A stretch of DNA of 64,000 nucleotides from DATEDA01 sp963789885 (GTDB lineage Bacteria; Pseudomonadota; Gammaproteobacteria; Burkholderiales; SG8-39). The stretch's first letter is position 1, and every line of letters starts with the position of its first letter. The notes beneath the pieces are model-generated. The model saw only the letters and a program-made list of their open reading frames with translations, did not search any database and was not told the DNA's origin. Below are positions 52,384 through 61,446 of the stretch, piece after piece. The position numbers and the translations under genes were made by a program. Location: NCBI GenBank assembly GCA_963789885.1, contig CAWBNB010000030.1, positions 372,001 to 436,000 on the forward strand, in the 5' to 3' direction.

Positions 52384-53549
52384 ATGCGCGTCGTGGCGAG
52401 CGCGCGTTCGAGCCGCGCGACCCCGTCGGCGAGCCGGGCCTCGCTCGCCGCGAAACACCAGCGCACGAAGCCCTCGCCCTCGGGGCCGAACGCTGCCCCG
52501 GGCGCGAGGCCGAGCTTCGCCTCGGCCACGAGCCGTTTGCAGAACGCGAGGCTGTCCGTGACGCCGTCGACGCGGAAGAAGGCGTACATCGCGCCCGGCG
52601 GCGAGTGCGCCTCGATCCCGGGCAGCTTGCGGAGACGACCGACCAGGAAGTCGCGCGCGCTGCGCAGTCGTGCGGCGAACCGCGCCACCACCGGTTCACC
52701 CTGCGTCACGGCGGCGATCCCTGCGCGCTGCACGAACCCCTGCGCGCACGAGGTGTTGTACTCGATCAGCTTGCCGATCCCGGGGACGAGCGCCGGCGGC
52801 GCGACCAGCCAGCCGAGTCGCCAGCCGGTCATCAGCCAGTTCTTGGAGAACGTGTTGGTGCTGATCAGCCGGTCATCCGGCGCCGCGAGGTCGAGGAACG
52901 ACGGCGCCGCCGCGGCGGCCGGTACGCCGTAGAACAGCCGCTCGTAGGCGTCGTCGGCCACGATCCAGATGCCATGCCGCCGGCAATGATCGAGGATCGA
53001 CTGCTGCGCCGCGCGGTCGATCGTCCAGCCGGTCGGGTTGTTCGGGGAGTTGACGTAGAGCGCGCGCGTGCCCGGTGTCAGCGCCGCCAGCAGGCGGTCG
53101 AGGTCGAGCGTCCAGCCGCGCGCGCCGAAGTCGAGCGGTACGCACTCGACCGACGCGCCGAGGATCTTCGGGATCTCGACGAGGTTCGGCCAGAGCGGCG
53201 TCACCTCGACGACGCGGTCGCCCGGGCCAATGATGGCCTGCGTCGCGAGCATGAGCGCGGACATGCCGGAGTTGGTGACGACGATCCGCTCGACGTCGAC
53301 CGGGCGGTGCAGCCGGGAGACGTACGCGGCGAGCGCTTCGCGGAGCGGCGCGATGCCGAGGTTGTGGGTGTAGAAGGTGTCGCCGGCGCGGAGCGCCTCG
53401 ATTGCCGCTTCGCGGATGAAGTCGGGCGTGACCTCGTCGGGCTCGCCGAACCAGAACGGCAGCACGTCGGGATCGCCGAAGCCGGCGTTCGCGACTTCGC
53501 GGATCTTCGAGCCGCGGAGCGACTGGACGGCGGGGCGGGCGGCGGGCAT
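52380..53549 (-). CDS. PLP-dependent aminotransferase class I/II
   Basis: 389 residues. Fold type I: SNPTG-like NSPNNPTGW, the PLP-Lys in STNTFSKNWLMTGWRLGW (Lys in FSKNW), Arg in the C-terminal substrate region (FVRWCF). Likely an aspartate/aromatic-type aminotransferase. The coupled AI-2E gene suggests an amino-acid product is exported. Start ATG 53549 (MPAARPAV). Confidence 0.88.
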   Translation of the reverse strand: MPAARPAVQSLRGSKIREVANAGFGDPDVLPFWFGEPDEVTPDFIREAAIEALRAGDTFYTHNLGIAPLREALAAYVSRLHRPVDVERIVVTNSGMSALMLATQAIIGPGDRVVEVTPLWPNLVEIPKILGASVECVPLDFGARGWTLDLDRLLAALTPGTRALYVNSPNNPTGWTIDRAAQQSILDHCRRHGIWIVADDAYERLFYGVPAAAAAPSFLDLAAPDDRLISTNTFSKNWLMTGWRLGWLVAPPALVPGIGKLIEYNTSCAQGFVQRAGIAAVTQGEPVVARFAARLRSARDFLVGRLRKLPGIEAHSPPGAMYAFFRVDGVTDSLAFCKRLVAEAKLGLAPGAAFGPEGEGFVRWCFAASEARLADGVARLERALATTRI

Positions 53550-53628
53550 CGCGGCGGATTTTCGCACAGGGGCGCATCGCGCCCGGCGCTGGCGTTGCGC
53601 ACAGCAGGTGGATCGGGATCGAGGCGAG

Positions 53629-53937
53629 CTATCGCTTCTCGGGCGGGATCCCTTTGATCGCCGCCGCAAACTGTGCGTGGGCGGCTGGATCGACCGGCCG
53701 ATGCTTGATCTTGGTGCTCGCTGGATCCTTGCCCAGGAAGTTGTCGCCCTTCCAGTTCTTCGACGGCCGGATCGGTCGCGGAACGAAACCGCCACCGCAG
53801 TTCGGGCAGACGTTGCCCAGCACGCTGTCGACGCACGTGGCGCAGAAGGTGCACTCATAGGTGCAGATGCGCGCTTCGAGCGCATCCGGCGGCAGGGGCT
53901 TGTTGCAGTTCTCGCAGGTGGGTCTGAGCTCGAGCAT
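53629..53937 (-). CDS. DUF1272 zinc-ribbon protein
   Basis: 102 residues. The Cys pattern CENCNKPL...CTYECTFCATCV...CPNCGGGF defines the DUF1272 domain (residues 8-50), a zinc-binding treble-clef type. C-terminal tail is basic. Function unknown. It is one of several small minus-strand genes in a cassette-like run. Confidence 0.9.
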   Translation of the reverse strand: MLELRPTCENCNKPLPPDALEARICTYECTFCATCVDSVLGNVCPNCGGGFVPRPIRPSKNWKGDNFLGKDPASTKIKHRPVDPAAHAQFAAAIKGIPPEKR

Positions 53938-54000
53938 GATGTCTCTCGCAGGCGGGGCTTGAAGAAGCGCCGGCCTAAGGGTCGCGGTTCAGTTGCGCGG

Positions 54001-54243
54001 CTAAGCAACGATGAGCAGCGCTACATACGGAACCAGGTTAAGGAGAAGGATGCCTATCTTGTAAACGGCCATTGCGGCGTAGTGGATCGCGTCGAACTGC
54101 TCCACTGGTAGACGAAACCATCGACCATGCAGGCGAAACATCCAGTCGTGAGCAAATACGAAGACTAGAAACCAGCAAAGCAGCACGCCATAGTTAATGG
54201 CCGTGCACCAGAGGAGAACGTCGCGCGCTATAGCGAGGTTCAT
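54001..54243 (-). CDS. DUF6868-like small membrane protein
   Basis: 80 residues from ATG 54243 (GGAGA site upstream), two helices (TAINYGVLLCWFLVFVFAHDW and MAVYKIGILLLNLVPYVALLI), matching the short DUF6868 family. The nucleotide composition of 53950-54300 is clearly lower in GC than the surrounding region, a sign of transfer. Confidence 0.7.
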   Translation of the reverse strand: MNLAIARDVLLWCTAINYGVLLCWFLVFVFAHDWMFRLHGRWFRLPVEQFDAIHYAAMAVYKIGILLLNLVPYVALLIVA

Positions 54244-54295
54244 CGGCGATCTCCGTCGGCCGAAGCGCATGACCGCGCTTCGGAACTGCATTCAC

Positions 54296-55279
54296 CTAAA
54301 TGAGGTACCTCTTACCGACCGCGGATGGCACAAGCTCCTCGCCGAACTCCCGTGCCATGTGGCTCAAGGCTCTCCAGCCCGTGCAATGCCCCGGCGCCAG
54401 CAGCTTCAACCCGAACTGCTTCAGATCGGCCACGGTCTGCGGAATCACCCTCTCGTTTATTCCCGAAAGATGCAGTCCACCCATCGCGCCGTACAGCGGA
54501 ACCGCGGGGAACGCCGAGCGGGCGTGGGTCAGGACGTTGATCAGTCCCGCGTGCGAACAGGCCGAGAACACCATTTGGCCCTTGCCCTCTTACGTTAACC
54601 GAAACGAATCGCTCGTCCATGATGAGGGGATCCGGCTCCCAGGAATTGCCGTCGACGCTGCGCGTGAGATGGTTCGGCACGCCAGCCTCGTAGCTGGTCA
54701 CGCGGGGAATCTCGCCGCTCACGTAGAAGGCACCGTCGGCGACGCTTTGCGGTTCGCGGGTGTTGAGCACGGTCGGCGCCTGCCGCCTGAGAGCCGCTCG
54801 GGGTCCGGGACCAGCTCGTTCACATACAACTGTCCGTCGGGTCGCTTCGTGGCGCGCTGCCGGAACATGCCCGGGTGCACGTAGCAGGTGAAGCGCTTGC
54901 CGCCTCGACTCCGCGCGATGGATTCGACGGCGGCAAGCAGGCCGCCCGCATGATCCCAGTGCCCGTGCGAAAGCACGACGGCTTCGACGCTAGCGAAGTC
55001 CACGCCGAGGATCTCTGCGTTTCTCTGGAATGTCGCGGCCGCCGGTCCGGCGTCGAAGAGCAGCGTGCGAGTCCTGCTGCCCACGCGGGCGGTCAGCAGC
55101 AGCGAGAGGCCATGATGCGCGCAGCAAATGTTCGACCCGGCCAGGAGACGCAGCTTTCCTCCCGTGAGCAGCACCGACCACTCGGGGAGCACGTCGGGAG
55201 GATTGGAGGACAGACTGTCGGTGACGTTGTCCACGAGCACCAGGACGTCCAGTGCATCCACCTCGACGAAGCTGGGCAT
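54296..55279 (-). CDS. MBL-fold metallohydrolase, two frameshifts
   Basis: About 327 residues from ATG 55279 (GGAGGAACG site). First frame: LVDNVTDSLSSNPPDV, CCAHHGLSLLLT, and the zinc motif VLSHGHWDHAGGL. After a shift near 54790 a second frame carries VLNTREPQSVADGAFYVSGEIPRVTSYE and EPDPLIMDERFV, then, past an extra base near 54578, MVFSACSHAGLINVLTHARS and LLAPGHCTGWRAL. The order matches dihydropterin-phosphate-synthase-like MBL hydrolases. Both indels look like sequence error. Confidence 0.8.
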
Positions 55280-55301
55280 GCTCGTTCCTCCTGGAAAAGA
55301 G

Positions 55302-55364
55302 GCCTAACGTTTCGCTTCGAGGGCGGGCCGCTCGCGGCGCGTCTCCTGCACGCGGTGGTTAGCC
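55302..55364 (-). other. Integron attC-like recombination site
   Basis: 63-bp element, on the minus strand from GGCTAAC to GTTAGGC. The 3' end GTTAGGC exactly fits the GTTRRRY core; the opposite end read on the plus strand is GCCTAAC (RYYYAAC). The interior has a GCCGC-GCGGC central stem and an imperfect inverted repeat, as in attC sites (usually 57-141 bp). It sits between the OsmC gene stop and the MBL gene start, both on the minus strand, the order expected in gene cassettes. No intI in the window. Confidence 0.55.
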
Positions 55365-55373
55365 CCGAGATGG

Positions 55374-55889
55374 TCAGACAACCTCTACCTCGAGCGAGTA
55401 AACGGAAGAATCGCGCGTCGTACAAGCGATCGGCGAGTGGCGGTCTCCCCAATCAGCCAGCTCTCGAAGCTGGTCTGCCGTCATGTCTCTTGCGCCGATC
55501 TTTACCCGCGTCGTAATCGGAGATAGACCGGCGGAGATCTTGTCGTCGAGACCGAGCATGCCTCGATTGTCGGAAGAGCTTTCCACCGTCACTTCGAGCG
55601 CCGTGAGATTGACTCCCAGCTTCGCCGCGCGCATGGCAATGGCGGTGGCCGTACAACTCGCCAGGGAGGCGCGAAGCAACCACCCGGGCGCTGGCGCCGA
55701 AGCAGCTCCCCCCACCGCTCGCGGCATGTCGGTGTGAACGGTTTCGCCGTTCGGTCCTGTCACCTCACACCGAAGGCTCTCGAGCAGGCGCGCTGTAGCC
55801 GGGACGTTCTTCGCCCGCGCCTTCTCAGGTTGCTCGGTAATGAGCGTGCCCAGGTTCTCGAGCGCCTCTTGAATGCTCGTGGTTGACAT
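55374..55889 (-). CDS. OsmC family peroxidase-like protein
   Basis: 171 residues, OsmC/Ohr superfamily (PF02566). It carries the first catalytic Cys in LRASLASCTATAIAM and the second in HSPIACTTRDS; both needed for peroxide reduction. It probably detoxifies organic hydroperoxides. GGAGGAGG site before ATG 55889. Flanked by attC-like sequences. Confidence 0.85.
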   Translation of the reverse strand: MSTTSIQEALENLGTLITEQPEKARAKNVPATARLLESLRCEVTGPNGETVHTDMPRAVGGAASAPAPGWLLRASLASCTATAIAMRAAKLGVNLTALEVTVESSSDNRGMLGLDDKISAGLSPITTRVKIGARDMTADQLRELADWGDRHSPIACTTRDSSVYSLEVEVV

Positions 55890-55920
55890 GGTGTCCTCCT
55901 CCGAAGTGAAGCCTTCTTGG

Positions 55921-55949
55921 GGCTAACGAAGTGGGGTTCGGCGTTAGCA
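55921..55949 (-). repeat. Short inverted repeat, degenerate attC-like
   Basis: GCTAACG (55922-55928) and CGTTAGC (55942-55948) with 13 bp between, next to TAAC/TTAG cores similar to those of the attC-like element. Located between the Bug gene stop and the OsmC start. Too short for a complete attC, could be a deletion remnant. Confidence 0.4.
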
Positions 55950-55964
55950 CGGAGAGCGAGGGGT

Positions 55965-56939
55965 CTACTCCGCTGTGATTCCGGCCGCCTTGATCAGCGG
56001 CCACCATTTTTCGATCTCGGCCTTGTGATAGGCGGCGAGTGCCTCCGGCGTCTGCTGGTCGCGCGGCGGGAGCTCCTGGCCCAGGTCGGCTAGTCGCTGG
56101 CGCACGGACGAATCGGCCAGCGTTTCGACGATGGCGGCATTGAGCTTCGCGACCACGTCTTTGGGCGTGCCCCGCGGCACCCAGATGCCGTGCCAGATCG
56201 CGATGTAGAGCCCGGGCAGGCCCGCCTCGTCCACGGTCGGGATCTCCGGTGCCGCGGGCAGGCGCGTCTTGGCTGTCACGGCATAGGCTCTGATCTTGCC
56301 GCCGCGCACTTGCGGAAGGGAGTTCGACGCTTGGTCGAACATCAGATCGATCTGACCTGCCATCAAAGCCTGCAGCGCCGGAGCCGCGCCGCGATAGGGT
56401 ATGAATTGCAGCCTGGCGCCGATCAGGTTCTGGAAGTAGATGCCGCCTACGTGCGACGCGGCGCCGACGCCGGCGGTTCCCGCCGACACTTTGTCGTCGT
56501 TCGCCTTCACCCAGGCGACCAGCTCCTTGAGGTTGGTGGCCGGCACGGCATTCTTGGTCACGAGAAGCTGCGGGTTGGTCGCGATCATCGCCACCGGCTC
56601 GAAATCCTTCACTAGGTCGTATTGAAGTTGGTACACGGCGCCATTGACGACATGCGTGCTCCAATGCCCGATGCCGATGGTGTACCCATCGGGCGCGGCA
56701 CGCGCGACCCGGCCCACGCCGATGGTGCCCGCAGCGCCCGTGACGTTTTCGACCACCACGGTTTGCCCGAGTGCTCGCCCCATGCGCTCGGCCATGATCC
56801 GGCCGAGCGTGTCGGTGGGGCCGCCTGCGGAGAACGGCACGATCATCGTAACTGCGCGCGCCGGGTAAACCTGCGCCGAGGCAGTCGACACGCCTCCCAA
56901 GGATGCGGTGACGGCGAGCGCAGCAAGCAACGTTCTCAT
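55965..56939 (-). CDS. Bug/TctC-family periplasmic binding protein
   Basis: 324 residues. Signal peptide ends STASAQV; then YPARAVTMIVPFSAGGPTDTLG, NVTGAAGTIGVGRVARAAPDG, the loop SAGTAGVGAASHVGGIYFQ and PYRGAAPALQALMAGQ. Third Bug protein of the window, without a linked TctA/B. A GGGGAGGA site precedes ATG 56939. Ligand unknown. Confidence 0.9.
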   Translation of the reverse strand: MRTLLAALAVTASLGGVSTASAQVYPARAVTMIVPFSAGGPTDTLGRIMAERMGRALGQTVVVENVTGAAGTIGVGRVARAAPDGYTIGIGHWSTHVVNGAVYQLQYDLVKDFEPVAMIATNPQLLVTKNAVPATNLKELVAWVKANDDKVSAGTAGVGAASHVGGIYFQNLIGARLQFIPYRGAAPALQALMAGQIDLMFDQASNSLPQVRGGKIRAYAVTAKTRLPAAPEIPTVDEAGLPGLYIAIWHGIWVPRGTPKDVVAKLNAAIVETLADSSVRQRLADLGQELPPRDQQTPEALAAYHKAEIEKWWPLIKAAGITAE

Positions 56940-57497
56940 CTTTGATCCTCCCCTGAGTAACGCGAGCCCTTCGACGCAGCTCGCATCGAGCCTGACCGCG
57001 ATCCTGACGCCGAACGACCGGATTCAGGGCCGCACCGCTTGCAGCGCGTCCGCTGCAGCGGACGGTTGGAAGGCAAGCTAGATTGCTCCGCTCGGCGCAA
57101 GGTGGCCAGACATGCACCACTCAATCGCATCCTCAAGCCTGTCCTCGCCCCAGAAGAGCTCGTCATCGACGTCTATGGGTGCTGCCTCTCGTTGCACGGG
57201 GCCCCTCAACTCCGTGAAGCAGGGAGAGCGATCTGACGCCCGACGACTATAGCACTCGCGCGCTATGGCGCCGCCGCTGTGGGCGTACCTCGCTGGTGAG
57301 ACCTACCTGAAGAGGAAAGCCGCCGGCCGACCCCGGCGCCCGTCGAACGGCTAAGGGAGCGGCGCCAGCTTTCTGGTCGTCTCGGTGACTCGCTCGTTCC
57401 GCCGGGATACAGCGCGGAACGTGGGGGGAAGCCGCCCATGCCGCCGAAAACGCCGAAGCCCGCCTCCCGGCGGGCTTCGGACATGCAGCACCCCAGT
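56940..57497. other. Intergenic stretch between Bug and MFS genes
   Basis: 558 bp without a credible gene. It holds a 16-bp perfect palindrome GTCCGCTGCAGCGGAC (57048-57063) and the terminator of the MFS gene near its right end. Small open frames here lack start signals. Confidence 0.5.
57453..57480 (-). terminator. Rho-independent terminator of the MFS gene
   Basis: CCGAAGCCCGCC (57453-57464), loop TCCC, GGCGGGCTTCGG (57469-57480): a perfect 12-bp stem 17 bp past the MFS stop. On the minus strand it is followed by CGTTTTCGG, a short U-run. Confidence 0.8.
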
Positions 57498-59126
57498 TTA
57501 GTTGTAATGGATGTCCCGGTCCTTGTGGTCGCGCAGGAACAGCGCGCCGATGACCAGCGTCATCACCGCGACGACGATCGGGTACCACAAGCCGAAGTAG
57601 ATGTCGCCGGTCGCCGCGACCATCGCGGTCGCGGTGAGCGGCAGCATGCCGCCGAACCAGCCGTTGCCGATGTGGTAGGGCAGCGACATCGAGGTGTAGC
57701 GGATCCGCGTCGGGAATAGCTCGACCAGGAACGCCGCGATCGGCCCGTACACCATGGTCACGTAGATGACCATGATCACCAGGATCAACAAGGTCATCAT
57801 CCAGTTGACCTTGGCCTTGTCCGCGCCGGCCGACGGGTAGCCGGCGTCTTTGAGCACGGCACTGATCTTGGCGATGTCCGGGCCCTCGACCGTCTTGTCG
57901 CCGATAGTCGCGACCACGCTCTTGCCCGGCACGGCGGGGAGCGAGGTGAACGACAGGCCCTGCTTGGTGAGGTGGTCCTTCACCTTGTCGCAGTCGGAGA
58001 ACTTGCTCCACGGACCCACGAACAGGTGGAAGCTGCAGTTCTCCGCCGCCACCGTGATCTTGGTGTTCGCCTGGAAGGCCTCGAGCGCGGGGTTCACGTA
58101 GTGGGTGAGCGCGCCGAAGAGCGGGAAGTAGGTGACCGCGGCGATCAGGCAGCCGGCGAGGATGATCTTGAGGCGCCCGATCTTGTCCGACAGCGAGCCG
58201 AACACGATGAAGAACGGCGTGCCGATCAGGAGCGACAGCCCGATCAGCGTATAGGCGCTGACGTAGTCGAGCTTCAGCGTGATGGTGAGGAAGAACAGCG
58301 CGTAGAACTGCCCCGTGTACCACACCACCCCTTGCCCCGCGGTGGCGCCGAGCAGCGCGAGCAGCACGTACTTGTTGTTCGGGTACTTGAGGAAGCTGTC
58401 GGTCAGCGGCCGCTTCGAGCCCTTGCCTTCGTCCTGCATGCGCTTGAACACCGGCGACTCCTGCAGCTTGAGCCGGATGTAGACCGAGAACACGAGCAGG
58501 ATCACCGACACCCAGAACGGGATCCGCCAGCCCCATTCCGCGAACTGCTTGGCATCCATGTTGCCCCGGCACAGGTAGATCACCACCAGGGCGAGGAACA
58601 GGCCGAGCGTCGCGGTGGTCTGGATCCAGCTCGTGTCGTAGCCGCGGCGGTTGTTGGGCGCGTGCTCGGCAACGTAGGTGGCCGCGCCGCCGTACTCGCC
58701 GCCGAGCGCGAGGCCCTGCAGCAGTCGCAGGGCGACCATCAGGACCGGGGCCGCCCAGCCGATCGACTGGAAGGTCGGCAGCAGGCCGACGAGGAAGGTC
58801 GAGGTGCCCATCACCACGATGGTGACGAGGAAGGTGTACTTCCGGCCGACGAGGTCGCCGATCCGGCCGAAGACCAGCGCGCCGAAGGGCCGCACCAGGA
58901 AGCCGGCGGCGTACGCGGCGAAGGCCGAGAGCAGCGCCGCCGTCTCGTTGCCCGGCGGGAAGAAGAGCGCAGCGAAGAACGGCGCGAGCACCGCGTAAAG
59001 GTAGAAGTCGTACCACTCGAAGACCGTGCCGAGGGACGAGGCGAAGATGACCCGCTTCTCCTCCGGCTTGAAGTCGGGGCGCGTGGCGGGCCCGCGCGTC
59101 TTGATGGTGTCGCTCCTGGCGCTCAT
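57498..59126 (-). CDS. MFS transporter, metabolite:H+ symporter (MHS) type
   Basis: 542 residues, 12 helices, MHS family (KgtP/ProP/ShiA-like): SLGTVFEWYDFYLYAVLAPF, FGRIGDLVGRKYTFL loop, ALRLLQGLALGGEYGGAATYVAEHAP, and the second-half loop FGSLSDKIGRLK. About 100 extra residues (342-441, two Cys, one at about 364) sit in a periplasmic loop between helices 8 and 9, known in a subgroup of MHS proteins. Substrate probably a carboxylate. Linked to the adjacent two-component system. Confidence 0.9.
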   Translation of the reverse strand: MSARSDTIKTRGPATRPDFKPEEKRVIFASSLGTVFEWYDFYLYAVLAPFFAALFFPPGNETAALLSAFAAYAAGFLVRPFGALVFGRIGDLVGRKYTFLVTIVVMGTSTFLVGLLPTFQSIGWAAPVLMVALRLLQGLALGGEYGGAATYVAEHAPNNRRGYDTSWIQTTATLGLFLALVVIYLCRGNMDAKQFAEWGWRIPFWVSVILLVFSVYIRLKLQESPVFKRMQDEGKGSKRPLTDSFLKYPNNKYVLLALLGATAGQGVVWYTGQFYALFFLTITLKLDYVSAYTLIGLSLLIGTPFFIVFGSLSDKIGRLKIILAGCLIAAVTYFPLFGALTHYVNPALEAFQANTKITVAAENCSFHLFVGPWSKFSDCDKVKDHLTKQGLSFTSLPAVPGKSVVATIGDKTVEGPDIAKISAVLKDAGYPSAGADKAKVNWMMTLLILVIMVIYVTMVYGPIAAFLVELFPTRIRYTSMSLPYHIGNGWFGGMLPLTATAMVAATGDIYFGLWYPIVVAVMTLVIGALFLRDHKDRDIHYN

Positions 59127-59255
59127 TGTCGTCTCCTCTCCTTTTTCTGCTCCCGATGAGGAATGCTAGGAAGGCGGGAGAGCGCGGACTACTCGGCAGG
59201 ACCCTAGTTTTGAGCGCGCGGCGTAAGCCGGGCGTAAGTTTCGTTGCAGTGCGGT

Positions 59256-59271
59256 GGCCGGCGCGCCGGCC
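59256..59271. repeat. 16-bp perfect palindrome downstream of the response regulator gene
   Basis: GGCCGGCGCGCCGGCC lies in the 175-bp gap between the MFS start and the response regulator stop. Both genes are on the minus strand, so it may help terminate the regulator mRNA. Confidence 0.35.
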
Positions 59272-59301
59272 GGAGGGCGAAGCGGATTACGCCGCAGTGC
59301 G

Positions 59302-59934
59302 TCAGCGCACGGCGGGCGGCTCGGCGCCGAGCAGCAGGCAGACGCGGAACAGCTCCGCGGTGGTCGACACGCCGAGCTTGCGCTTGATGCGCGCGCGGTG
59401 GAACTCGACCGTCTTCGCGCTCACGAACAGCGCCTGCGCGATCTCGCGGGTGTTCTTGCCGGCGAGCACTGCGTCGAGCACCGAGCGCTCGCGCGGCGAC
59501 AGCGCGGCGAGCCGCGCCTCCGCCTCGCTGCGGCGCAGCGCGCGCGTGCGCGAATCGATGTCGGACTCGAGGGCGTCGAGGACCGCGCACAGCAACCGGT
59601 GCTGCTCGAACGGCTTCTGGATGAAGTCGAACGCCCCCTTCTTCACCGCGTCGACCGCCATCGGCACGTCGCCGTGGCCGGTGAGGAACACGATCGGCAC
59701 GTCGACGCCGCGCTCGGCGAGCTCCTCCTGCAGCGTGAGCCCGGACATGCCGGGCATGCGGACGTCGAGGACGATGCAGGCCGGGCGCACGCCGCGGTAG
59801 CGCTGGAGGAACGCGAGCGCCGAGGGGAACGTCTCGACGTGCAGCCCGGCGGTGCGGAGCAGGAGCTTCAGGGCGTCGCACACCGCCTCGTCGTCGTCGA
59901 CGACGTACACGCTCCGTTCGCGCTGGTTGGTCAT
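59302..59934 (-). CDS. FixJ/LuxR-type response regulator
   Basis: 210 residues. Receiver domain with the acidic patch DDDEAV, phospho-acceptor Asp57 in IVLDVRMPGMSG and the conserved Lys in DFIQKPF; LuxR HTH (LSPRERSVLDAVLAGKNTREIAQAL-VSAKTVEFHRARI). Partner of the histidine kinase upstream, four-base overlap. Likely regulates the neighbouring MFS gene. Confidence 0.93.
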   Translation of the reverse strand: MTNQRERSVYVVDDDEAVCDALKLLLRTAGLHVETFPSALAFLQRYRGVRPACIVLDVRMPGMSGLTLQEELAERGVDVPIVFLTGHGDVPMAVDAVKKGAFDFIQKPFEQHRLLCAVLDALESDIDSRTRALRRSEAEARLAALSPRERSVLDAVLAGKNTREIAQALFVSAKTVEFHRARIKRKLGVSTTAELFRVCLLLGAEPPAVR

Positions 59935-61343
59935 CGCGCGGCCGCGGGCAGCGTGAAGCGGAAAATCGCGCCGCCGCCCGGCGCCGGCTCGTGCACGAGC
60001 TCGCCGCCGTGCGCCTCGACCATGGACCGGCAGAGCGCCAGTCCGAGGCCGAGCCCGCCGGGTTTCGCGCTCGCGAACGGCTGGAAGAGCCGCGCCGCCG
60101 GTTCCGGCGCGAGCCCCGGGCCGTGGTCGCGCACCGCGATCGTGACCGCGTCGGGTGCGGCGCGCGCGGTCCGCAGCTCCAGCACCCGGGCGGGCGCGGC
60201 CTGCATCGCTTCGGCGGCGTTGCGGATGAGGTTGAGGAGCACCTGCTCGATCATGAAGCTGTCCGCCGAGACCGCCGGCAGGTCCGGCGCGAGCTCCAGC
60301 GTGGTGGTGACCCCGGCGAGATCGTGCGCGGCGAGCTCCAGCGCGCCGCGCACCAGGCCGTCGACGGCGACCGGTGCGCGCACCGGCTCGCGGCGCCGCA
60401 CGAACTCGCGCATGCGCCTGACGATCTCCCCGGCGCGGACTGCCTGCCGGCGGCAGCGCTCCATCGCCTCCGCGAGCTCGGGCGAGTCCGGCGCGCCGCT
60501 CTCGAGCAGGCGGATGCAGCCCTCGTTGTAGGCGGCGATGGCGACGAGCGGCTGGTTCAACTCGTGCGCGAGGGTCGAAGCGAGCTCGCCGAGCGCCATA
60601 GCGCGCGCCGCGTGCGCCACCGCCGCCGCGTGCTGCTCGCGCAGCGCCTGGGCCTGCTTCGACTCGGTGATGTCGGTGAACGACGTGAGCGCGGCTTCGC
60701 TGCCGTCGAGCCAGCGGAGCGGCACCGTCTCGACGAGATACCAGCGCCCGGTCGCGGGGTCGCTGCGCTCGTGCGCGCCGTCGGCGGGCTCCGGGTCGAA
60801 CGCGGCGCCCGCGCCGCGCGCGAGCTCGGCGTGGCGCCGGTTCGAGAGCAGCACTTGCCCCGACGCGCGGTCGGTTACGCACACCGCCGACGGCAGGCTC
60901 TCGAGCGCGCGCACGAACCGCTCGTCGGAGCGCGCGAGCGCGTCGCGCAGCCGGGCGAGGAGCAGCACCACGACCACGTAGGTCGCGACGAGTGCCGCCG
61001 CCTCCCAGTAGAAGTAGAACTCGTGCGAGTAGTAGTGGCTCGACCGGAACGCGATGAACCACGCCGCCACGGCGATCGCCGACAGCGCGAGGCCCCAGCC
61101 GCGCCCGACGAGCCAGGTGACGAGCGCGATCGGGATCAGCTGGAGGATCGCGAGCCGGATCTCGTAGCCGGTGGCGTAGTCCGCGGCGGCGACCGCCAGG
61201 ACGAGGGCGAACGCGAGCGCCAGCACACCCGCCCGCGACTGCAACGCGGGGACGCGGCCGAGGCCGAGCGCGAGCGAGGAGAGCCGCAGCCCGAGCGGCG
61301 GGCTCGGCGGATCGGACGGCGCCGGCGTGGCGGGAGTCGGCAT
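59931..61343 (-). CDS. Sensor histidine kinase with membrane and PAS domains
   Basis: 470 residues. N-terminal membrane part (about 37-133, roughly four helices), PAS domain (about 140-230, ALESLPSAVCVTDRASGQVLLSN), HisKA with phospho-His260 in LAHELNQPLVAIAAYNEG and HATPase with N-box NLIRNAAEAMQ and DHGPGLAPE plus GGLGLGLALCRSMVEAHGG. FixL/DctB-like. Transcription unit with the regulator downstream. Confidence 0.93.
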   Translation of the reverse strand: MPTPATPAPSDPPSPPLGLRLSSLALGLGRVPALQSRAGVLALAFALVLAVAAADYATGYEIRLAILQLIPIALVTWLVGRGWGLALSAIAVAAWFIAFRSSHYYSHEFYFYWEAAALVATYVVVVLLLARLRDALARSDERFVRALESLPSAVCVTDRASGQVLLSNRRHAELARGAGAAFDPEPADGAHERSDPATGRWYLVETVPLRWLDGSEAALTSFTDITESKQAQALREQHAAAVAHAARAMALGELASTLAHELNQPLVAIAAYNEGCIRLLESGAPDSPELAEAMERCRRQAVRAGEIVRRMREFVRRREPVRAPVAVDGLVRGALELAAHDLAGVTTTLELAPDLPAVSADSFMIEQVLLNLIRNAAEAMQAAPARVLELRTARAAPDAVTIAVRDHGPGLAPEPAARLFQPFASAKPGGLGLGLALCRSMVEAHGGELVHEPAPGGGAIFRFTLPAAAR

Positions 61344-61446
61344 CGGTCGAGGGTGGGCCGCGGGATGGGACGCGCGACGCGGGCATGATACGCCGGGGTA
61401 CAGGCTTGCCCGGCCCGGACCCCGATGCTAGTGTCGGCCGACGACG

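Noticed and set aside
56936..57236. Short frames in the Bug-MFS gap
   Set aside because: Basic low-complexity products without starts; the stretch is better described by a palindrome and terminator.
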